From contig NZ_JADWYR010000002.1 of the NCBI RefSeq assembly GCF_015831355.1, positions 186,001 to 250,000 of the forward strand: a stretch of 64,000 nt of DNA, in the 5' to 3' direction. Numbering within the stretch: position 1 is the first letter of the stretch; every line of letters begins with the position of its first letter. A program made the translations under genes and the position numbers. Under the pieces are notes generated by a model. That model ran no database searches, was not told the origin of the DNA, and was given only the letters and a program-made list of their open reading frames with translations. The stretch comes from Panacibacter microcysteis (GTDB taxonomy: Bacteria; Bacteroidota; Bacteroidia; Chitinophagales; Chitinophagaceae). Below are positions 7,851 through 15,500 of this stretch, one piece after another.

Positions 7851-9740
7851 CTAACTGATGATTAAAACCGGGATAGAAATTTTATGCCTTACATGGTCAA
7901 CTGTTTCTCCATAAAGGATATCCTTTAAGCCACTGTGTTTATGTGCACCCATGACCAGCATGTCTGCCTTTGCCTCCTGCACAATGCGCACAATTTCCTG
8001 CACCCTGTTATTGTAACCAAGATAAATTTCTGTTTTATAACCCAGGTCTTTTAATTCTGCCGCGTATTGCTTTAAGCGTTCCATGTCTTTTCGCGTTTCG
8101 TAATCGTCAGAAGATTCTCCTGCATACTTTGCTGAAGCTGTTTCCACGATATGTAAAAGGATATACACAGCATTCTTTTTTTGTTGCGCCACAGCATTGG
8201 CTATCAGTTTTTCATCATTGCTGCTAAAATCGAGCGCTACTGCAATTTTGCCGGGTTCCTGTATGTCTGCAATATGCAGCATTCTTTCCTGGCCATGTAT
8301 ATCGATTGCTGCATACTGGTTTTGTTTTTGCCGGTGTTTTTTAATGAACGGCAAAAGGGTCATTGCTACAAAGAGCCACGTGAAAAGTATCCAGCCTATG
8401 CCAATCAGTATTTTGGTAATAACTGCACCTTCTCCGTTGAATATTTCCCACGAGCCTTCTGCAACGAGTTTTACATTGAGGAATACGAGAATAAAAGCAA
8501 CCATCCACGATAAGATCTTTACTGGTGTCTTAATAGCAAAGCTGCCCATTTTTGATTTGTCACTCACAAAATGAATAAGTGGTATAATGGCAAAACCCAG
8601 TTGAAGGCTTAATATAACCTGGCTAAGTACCAGTAAAGCATCCAACTCTTCATCACCATAAATAACGATGACCAACACGGCAGGAATGATTGCAATAAGT
8701 CTTGTAAGCAATCTCCTGATCCATGGATTGATGCGCAGGTGAAGGTAACCTTCCATTACTATCTGCCCGGCCAAGGTGCCCGTAACAGTAGAGCTTTGGC
8801 CCGCAGCAATCAAGGCTACGGCAAACAGTATGGGAGCAAGCGTGGTGCCCAGCATTGGTTGCAGCAATGCGTGTGCGTCTTCAATTTTTGCTACTTCTGT
8901 ATTGCCGGAAGTATAAAACACCGATGCAGCCAGGATAAGTATCGCAGCATTTACGAAGAATGCTGCATTGAGAGCAATGGTTGTATCAAACAAATTGAAA
9001 CGCAATGCCCGTTTTATACTGCTGTCGTCTGGTTTTATCTTCCTGGTTTGTACCAGCGCCGAATGCAGGTATAGATTATGTGGCATTACCGTTGCGCCTA
9101 TTATACCGACAGCAATATACAATGCATCACCCGTGAGGTAAGACGGAACGAAGCCTTTCACCACTTCGCCCAGGTGAGGTCTTGCGAAAATGAGTTCTAT
9201 GAGGAATGAAATGCCAATGACGGCAACGAGTGCCACTATGAAAGCTTCCATTTTACGCATGCCATATTTCTGCAGCACGAGCAGGAGAAAAGTGTCCAGC
9301 ACGGTAATACAAACCCCGGCCAGCATAGGCAGGCCTGTAAGCAGGTGTATACCGATGGCCATACCCAATACCTCTGCAAGATCGCACGCTGCGATTGCCA
9401 GTTCTGCCAGTGCGTATAAACAAAAATTAATGATGCGGGGGTACTCTTCGCGGTTGGCCTGTGCAAGATCTCTTCTCCTTACAATGCCAAGTCTTGCACT
9501 AAGGCTCTGTAACAGCAGGGCCATCAGGTTGCTCATTACAAGTACCCAGATAAGCTGGTAGCCAAATTTTGCACCGCCCTGCAGGTCGGTGGCCCAGTTA
9601 CCAGGGTCCATATAACCAACACTTACCAGGTAAGCGGGACCAAGATAAGGCAAAAATCTCCGGATGCCTTTGCGTGGTTTTGTTGTATCAATCGATTCGT
9701 GCACCTCACTTAAAGAAGTATCATTGTGGAGTCTTTCCAT
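7851..9740 (-). CDS. mntH: Nramp divalent metal transporter with C-terminal USP domain
   Basis: Proton-coupled Mn(II)/Fe(II) importer of the inner membrane. 629 residues against roughly 410-450 for a plain MntH. Residues about 25-450 carry the Nramp core: the metal site VGYMDPGNWATD in the first helix, and TVMPHNLYLHSALVQ in the sixth-helix region. After a further membrane span near 440-465 there is a soluble domain from about 490 that looks like a universal stress protein: KIAVALDFSSNDEKLI at its start and LVMGAHKHSGLKDILYGETV, with the nucleotide-loop pattern G-x2-H-x-G, near its end. The USP part may tie uptake to ATP or stress state (inference). It lies 38 bases downstream of mntR, consistent with an autoregulated operon. 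Confidence 0.92.
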   Translation of the reverse strand: MERLHNDTSLSEVHESIDTTKPRKGIRRFLPYLGPAYLVSVGYMDPGNWATDLQGGAKFGYQLIWVLVMSNLMALLLQSLSARLGIVRRRDLAQANREEYPRIINFCLYALAELAIAACDLAEVLGMAIGIHLLTGLPMLAGVCITVLDTFLLLVLQKYGMRKMEAFIVALVAVIGISFLIELIFARPHLGEVVKGFVPSYLTGDALYIAVGIIGATVMPHNLYLHSALVQTRKIKPDDSSIKRALRFNLFDTTIALNAAFFVNAAILILAASVFYTSGNTEVAKIEDAHALLQPMLGTTLAPILFAVALIAAGQSSTVTGTLAGQIVMEGYLHLRINPWIRRLLTRLIAIIPAVLVIVIYGDEELDALLVLSQVILSLQLGFAIIPLIHFVSDKSKMGSFAIKTPVKILSWMVAFILVFLNVKLVAEGSWEIFNGEGAVITKILIGIGWILFTWLFVAMTLLPFIKKHRQKQNQYAAIDIHGQERMLHIADIQEPGKIAVALDFSSNDEKLIANAVAQQKKNAVYILLHIVETASAKYAGESSDDYETRKDMERLKQYAAELKDLGYKTEIYLGYNNRVQEIVRIVQEAKADMLVMGAHKHSGLKDILYGETVDHVRHKISIPVLIIS

Positions 9741-9778
9741 TGGTTTATTATGCTTTTTTTATTGCCGGCTCAATTGTT

Positions 9779-10447
9779 CTAGTCAACATATTTTACAAAA
9801 AGTGATCTTGCCAACTGTTCGCTGATGGCCATGGCCTGATGATTCCGGACCTTTATCTCGATCGAATTGTCAAAGCTGAATTTCTTTTTTACTTCGAGTA
9901 CCGTTCCGATCCGTATGTTCTTATGTTTTAACAGTTCGAGCAATTCTGAAGACTGGTTGCCAACCGAGGTTACCTGTGCTGCAGTATTGAACGTTACTTC
10001 CATAAGGTTGACCTGTGGTAACTGGCTCATTCTGCCGTTGCTGTCTGGTATAGGATCTCCATGAGGATCGAACCGTGGATGATTTAAAAAGGCATCAAGT
10101 TTTTCAATCAGTTCTTTACTGCTTACATGTTCCAGTTCTTCTGCTATGTCGTGCACCTCATCCCAGCCGAACTGTAATTTTTCAACGAGAAAATATTCCC
10201 AGAGCCTGTGTTTTCTGATGATGCCCAGTGCTACTTTTTTCCCGCTGTTATTAAGCTGGAATTCTTTGTAGGGTTCGTAATTGACAATTTTTTTAGTGCT
10301 TAGCTTTTTAAGCATATCAGTAATAGATGCAGGTTTTGCTTTTAAAGCAGCGGCCAGCTCGTTGGTGGTGGTATAGCCGGTCGGTTGCTGCAAATGATAA
10401 ATATGCTTAATATAATTCTCTTCTGTAACAGTAAAATTAGGCGGCAC
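9779..10447 (-). CDS. mntR: DtxR/MntR-family metal-dependent repressor
   Basis: 222 residues. An N-terminal winged helix (YTTTNELAAALKAKPASITDMLKKL, about 24-48) is followed by the metal-binding and dimerisation domain, with ligand-type residues in KHRLWEYFLVEKL, EVHDIAEELEHV and DAFLNHPRFDPHGDPIP, and a C-terminal SH3-like FeoA domain (about 150-222). When bound to Mn(II) or Fe(II) such proteins block transcription of metal uptake genes. The start codon is GTG at 10447. It is the first gene of an operon with mntH and GNAT, and an operator-like palindrome lies right on its promoter, so autorepression is likely. Confidence 0.92.
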   Translation of the reverse strand: MPPNFTVTEENYIKHIYHLQQPTGYTTTNELAAALKAKPASITDMLKKLSTKKIVNYEPYKEFQLNNSGKKVALGIIRKHRLWEYFLVEKLQFGWDEVHDIAEELEHVSSKELIEKLDAFLNHPRFDPHGDPIPDSNGRMSQLPQVNLMEVTFNTAAQVTSVGNQSSELLELLKHKNIRIGTVLEVKKKFSFDNSIEIKVRNHQAMAISEQLARSLFVKYVD

Positions 10448-10457
10448 TGAAAAATAA

Positions 10458-10473
10458 TTTAGACAAATCTAAA
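10458..10473 (-). promoter_or_regulatory. MntR operator overlapping the -7 box
   Basis: TTTAGA-CAAA-TCTAAA, a perfect 6-bp inverted repeat with a 4-base centre, similar to known DtxR/MntR operators. On the minus strand it contains a perfect -7 box TAGATTTG (10464-10471), so the bound repressor would cover the polymerase site. It is 11 bases from the mntR GTG. Confidence 0.8.
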
Positions 10474-10526
10474 AAATGGTCGTGGTTTTGTCTTATTAAA
10501 AATTTATTTTTATCAAAATATTTTAC

Positions 10527-11495
10527 ATGCCAAGGAGCTTTGCCTTTATATGCCTTCTTTTTTTATGCTTTTCGTGTAAAGACGAAAAAGCATCATTGTC
10601 GGGCAATGATCCGGTAGATATTAAAGATTTTCTTGCAGCATTTCCAGCAATGAAAGTGCCGCGTTCGATAGCTGATACCGGCATTGCGCGTATAACTGAT
10701 ACGACAAGCATTAGTTATGCCGTTTTTTCATCATTTGTACCAGACTCCGCCCTTGTTGTTCTAATGGGCAAAAATGTAAGCAAAAGCGCTATTAAAGCTG
10801 TTGGGAAGATTGAGAAAGGAGAGGAAACCTACCTGCTGGTAAACTTTACGCAAAATAAAAAAGCCACTTTAGCGACATTCCTGCTGGATAAGAAAGCTGT
10901 TTATAAAGGAGGACTTGTGCTTTTGAAACAGGGCTCGAAAGATGGTTATAATCATGCGGTAAACATAACATCTGAGCCAACATTTATCATCAGCAAAGAA
11001 AAAATTGCGGGCAATGAGTTGTTGTACACAAGAAACGGTTATGCATATAACAGCGGGTCTGCGGATTTTATAGCTGTAATGAACGACAGTAACGAGGATA
11101 TTAAACGGATGAACGAGATCATTAACCCTATTGATACTTTTGCCAGGGATAACAAGCTGAGCGGTGATTATGTGCAGGATAAGAAAAACTATATTTCTGT
11201 AAGAGATGGCAGCAGCACCGGCAAATATCTTTTTTTTATTCATTTTGAAAAGAGTGGCGGCGACTGTGCAGGGGAACTTAAAGGAACAATGACCATGCAG
11301 GATGCCACACATGGCTACTTCCAGGAAAGTGGTGACCCGTGCGTAATTGACTTCAGCTTTGGAAACAATAACATTACTGTTAAAGAGCGTGGCAACTGCG
11401 GTAACCACCGTGGCATAAAATGTTTTTTTAACGACACATACCGCAAAAAGAAAGAGCCCAGGACTGCAGACAGCAGGAAAAAAGCAAATAAATAG
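10527..11495 (+). CDS. Lipoprotein of unknown function
   Basis: 322 residues. A signal peptide FAFICLLFLCFSC ends in a lipobox Cys at residue 17, so the mature protein should be membrane-anchored. The rest is a soluble beta-rich protein; the C-terminal third holds several Cys (GGDCAGEL, GDPCVID, GNCGNHRGIKC) that could form disulfides, and the extreme end is strongly basic. No family recognised. It is transcribed divergently from mntR across 79 bases that include the MntR operator, so it could be influenced by MntR, but no second operator is seen. Confidence 0.75.
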   Translation: MPRSFAFICLLFLCFSCKDEKASLSGNDPVDIKDFLAAFPAMKVPRSIADTGIARITDTTSISYAVFSSFVPDSALVVLMGKNVSKSAIKAVGKIEKGEETYLLVNFTQNKKATLATFLLDKKAVYKGGLVLLKQGSKDGYNHAVNITSEPTFIISKEKIAGNELLYTRNGYAYNSGSADFIAVMNDSNEDIKRMNEIINPIDTFARDNKLSGDYVQDKKNYISVRDGSSTGKYLFFIHFEKSGGDCAGELKGTMTMQDATHGYFQESGDPCVIDFSFGNNNITVKERGNCGNHRGIKCFFNDTYRKKKEPRTADSRKKANK

Positions 11496-11543
11496 CCATT
11501 TACTTTTGTGTAGATGAGGGAATTTTGCGAACCTCGATTTACT

Positions 11544-11605
11544 GAACGCTACAGTTGCCATAAAAGTGGAACCCTGAACCGAGCGTGGCAACAGGCGATG
11601 CCATG
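11544..11605 (-). repeat. Dispersed repeat copy E4 (type C)
   Basis: 62 bases. It shares GCAACAGGCGATGCCA with the other copies, but the neighbouring half is GAACCGAGCGTG instead of the TGCG dyad. It matches copy E20 at 61659-61720 at 52 of 62 positions over the same length. The rest of the gap 11496-11705 shows nothing further. Confidence 0.7.
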
Positions 11606-11705
11606 GAAAAATACCGGTGGCCACAAAAAATATTACTCAATTCTTTAGCAGAAAATTAGAAACAGTACTTTTTTAAAGGTGTATTATTGCAATTGAAACT
11701 GAAGT

Positions 11706-12542
11706 ATGTCTTTATTTATTGCATCGTTGAATTCGGGGAGTAATGGAAATTGCTACTATGTAGGTAACAATCAAGAAGCTGTGCTGATAGATGCAGGAAT
11801 TTCGTGCAGGGAAACGGAGCGGCGAATGGAAGCACTTGGTTTACAGATGCAGCATGTAAAAGCTATCTTTATATCTCACGAACATGTGGACCATATCAGC
11901 GGCCTTAAAACAATTTGTAACAGGCACCGCCTGCCGGTTTATATAACCAACGGTACTTTGCAATATAGCAAGCTTGGTTTTTCTAACAGTACATTTATTC
12001 CTTTTAGCGCGGCTGATCGGGTTTCGGTGGGAGGGCTAAGTATTCATGCTTTCAAAAAATGTCATGACGCCAATGACCCGCACAGTTTTATAGTAGAATG
12101 CAATGGTATAAGGATTGGCGTATTTACAGATATTGGGATAGCCTGCGACAATGTAGTGCATCATTTTAAGCAATGCCATGCAGCCTTCCTGGAAGCCAAC
12201 TATGATGAAGCAATGCTGGCCAGCGGCCGCTATCCTTATTACCTGAAAAGGCGCATTACGGGTGGCAACGGGCACTTATCCAACAGGCAGGCATTTGAGC
12301 TTTTTGTAAACCACAGACCGTCTTACATGACACACCTGATATTGTCTCACCTTTCAAAAAATAATAATGACCCTGCGCTTGTGGAAGCATTGTTCAGGCC
12401 ATACGCGCAACAGCTAAACATTGTTGTGGCAAGCAGGTTTGAAGCTTCTTCGCTTTATGAAGTTTCTCATGTACCATCTTCTTACACAACGGCACCTGTG
12501 CGAAAGGTAACCGGTAGTGTGCAGCAGCTTGCTATGTTTTAA
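11706..12542 (+). CDS. MBL-fold metallohydrolase, YycJ/WalJ-like
   Basis: 278 residues. Metal-binding motif HEHVDH at about residues 59-64, with later His/Asp ligands in FTDIGI and ILSHLSKNN; the start SLNSGSNGNCYYVG is typical of the YycJ (WalJ) branch of metallo-beta-lactamase fold proteins, small cytoplasmic hydrolases with suspected phosphodiesterase or exonuclease activity. Start ATG at 11706. It ends two bases before the stop of the convergent giant CHAT gene, so the two transcripts meet tail to tail. Confidence 0.85.
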   Translation: MSLFIASLNSGSNGNCYYVGNNQEAVLIDAGISCRETERRMEALGLQMQHVKAIFISHEHVDHISGLKTICNRHRLPVYITNGTLQYSKLGFSNSTFIPFSAADRVSVGGLSIHAFKKCHDANDPHSFIVECNGIRIGVFTDIGIACDNVVHHFKQCHAAFLEANYDEAMLASGRYPYYLKRRITGGNGHLSNRQAFELFVNHRPSYMTHLILSHLSKNNNDPALVEALFRPYAQQLNIVVASRFEASSLYEVSHVPSSYTTAPVRKVTGSVQQLAMF

Positions 12543-12544
12543 TG

Positions 12545-15500
12545 TTATTCTCCAAGCACACGTTCCAGGGTTTGCCGCAGTTCATCTATCCTGTTTTTAA
12601 GTAAAAGGGCGTGCCTGTTCTTTGTGGCCTGAAGACCATCAGCAAAGATTTCGAAGTTTTCGATCTCGGCCTTTTTTTTACCCATTGATCCTGCTTTCTT
12701 CCAGATGCGTTTGAATTTCGTTTCGAGCATTGACCAGTTTTTTTCCCGGAGCGCCTCTTCTTTTTGCAGCAGCAGGAGCAGGAAGTCCAGGGAAACGTCG
12801 TCCATCAGTTCCCAGTAATCCATATTCCTGTAGGCAGGTTTTAATGTGCGCTTCTGTTTGTTGATGCGTTCTATAACGTCGTGCACTGCTTTGCCACCAA
12901 GACTTGGTTTGCGGCCCGGTTGTTTATTCAATAAATCGCACAGGTATTGCATCATTACCTGGCTTTTAAAACCGTAAGCATTGTAGGTTTCTGCACAGGA
13001 TTTCGTGTAATATTTTTCTGCATCGGTATAGGCTTTCAGTTTGGTTGCCTGGTCGGTGGCGAGGAAAGCAATACGTTTGTAAGCACTGCCGGTAAGAATA
13101 TTACGATCAGAAGTAGATTTTATCTTCGACAATTGCTCCAGTTCTCCAATTACAGTTTTTATCTTTTTTATAGAAGCGTTGTGATCTCCGTTGAGCTTGT
13201 AATCTTCCACATATTTCTTACAACGAACGTTGCAATATTTTTCGAGGGCTGCAACAGAAAAACTTGCCTTTTCTGTTGCGCGCAACTCATCAAACGCTTT
13301 CACCGCTTTATCGTATTCACCCAACTCGTAATAAATCATGGCTTCAATCTCATCACTATCAGCATCGTTGATTTCAGCGATAGATTTTGCAGCTTTTATT
13401 TTTTCGAGCATATCAAGCGCCTGCTGAGTTGAATAATTTTTTGTATCAAGATCGTTTTTCAGGTTGATAAGATCGATGATTACTTCTTCGGCCATAATGT
13501 ATTGCCTTGTGCCTGCCGTTTTGTTTACGGTTCTGTTGATGAGCTTATAGAAGGGATCGCCATAGCATTGGTATGCACCCCATGTGTTACTGAATGTATG
13601 GTGTTTATCGTAAATGAGCTCACGTGCTTCTTTCACAGCATCGCCAAAATTGTAGCCTGCAAACATTCTTGCATAAAACTCTTCTGCAAAATCATGCGCT
13701 GCCTGATCGGCAACTGCCCAGCCTGCTGCTACTACAGCTTTAACACCCATTTGGATCAGTTGTGTGCCAATGTTTGCAGCCAGTTTGTATTTGCTGCGGT
13801 ACATATTTTCATTTGCTGCATCTACTTTGCCCAGGTGGCAACAGTTAATGAAGACAAGTTCAGGCACTGCATTCATTTGTTCTATATCGAATGCTGTCAG
13901 AAAAAGTCCGTTACCGATGACCACGCCGGAGCGTTGTGGTTGCTGTGGATTATAAAGACCATGACCTGCGATGTGAAGTATGCGATATTCGCCGGCAAAC
14001 ATTGCCTGAACAATTTCTGCGGCCTGCTTATTGATGAGCGTTGTTCTGGCGTAGCCATAATTATCCAGTAGTTTGTCTACGATTTCTCCTTCCTTTTTAG
14101 CGCCATCCAGTTGTGAAACAAAGCCATCAAGCTGGGGATCTGCGACAATCAGGGCGTTATCGCCGGAAACCCTTTTGATATTGAGGCGGAAATCTTTTAT
14201 AGACAGCTGCCTGATCATTCCGGCATTGACACATAAAGGTTTGGCATTTGCAGCTTTATCCTGTAACAGCTCCCACGGATATGCAGCGGTTTCTTGTTCT
14301 ACGATCCAGTTAATGCTGCCTTTTCTTTTAAGCCGTTCTTTGAACTCGTTTGGAATCATTAATTCGAACAGGGTTCGGGCAGATGCAGGTGACCAGTTGT
14401 TTTGGGTAGAAATTTGTTCTATAAAAAGATCAATCAGCCGTGTACCGGTAAACAATTCTTTTTCTTCTTCCCGCGCATCGCCGGTAGAAGAACTAAATAT
14501 CAAGGCCGGAACTTCTGTTGAATCTTCCTTAATAGTTTTGGTTTTAACCGTGATACGGCGCCACCACTCTTCAGAAAAATCTACGGGCAACCGCTTCTTT
14601 TGCCCGAAAAGTGTCTTGATTTTTTTATTGCCAATCCTGATATTATAGAGCCTGTTTTCTTTTGTCTCAATCTTTTTAAGGGTATACATACAGTTTAATG
14701 CGCGGTCTTCGTACAATTCTATAAACTCAATGTATTGGATAAGACGGATATTATTTTTGTATAAGCCTGATACTTTGGTGTTTGCTTTATTGATGCCTTC
14801 GATGATAGACTTTACGGCGTTTTCCACACTCAGGCCGCCATACCCACAGCCAATGATGAGGGTAGATACACCGAGATCTTTACCGTCTGCGGGCTGATTA
14901 TTCATATCGAGCAGGTATTTGCTGATTGCCTGTTCAATTGTTTGGGTGAGCAGGAATGGTGTCAGCGTTCCGGGTTCTCCCAGCCCTACGATAATGGCAC
15001 CCGGAAAATCTGTTTCCAAGTTGTTCGCGGTGAGTGCGGCGCTTGTGCCGATCTCTCCGGGATAAATGCCAAGTGAATGTCTCGCAGAGAGTGTGCCTGT
15101 CATTTGTATATCAACAGATTTTTCTGCATATAAGATACCATCGTTCATAAAGTGACCAGCAAGCAGGGGGAATGATGCATAAGCAAGATCGCCATGACTA
15201 ACTGAAATGGAAAGCGGAACATTATTGACTGGTTGTTCTTTGTTTTCTGTAATGCCCAGTATTGCTGCTTCCAGTCCTTTTTCAGAAAGGTCAAAATTGT
15301 AAATATCCGGCAAGCGAAAAAGCTTTTCATCTCCTCGAATGAGTGGCCTGCTTTTACTAATGAGATTGGTACTGCCATTTAACAGTATTTCTTCAATTCC
15401 TTCGAATAATGCTGCATCATTGGCCAGCGCTCCGTGCGTAACATTTGCATAGTAGACATTCCCGTCGTCAATCATTTTCTGAGGGATACCGCTTTCCCAC

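Noticed and set aside
12947-14648. Several long plus-strand frames opposite the CHAT gene
   Set aside because: Cys/Phe-rich shadow translations of the antisense strand; the CHAT frame carries all recognisable motifs.
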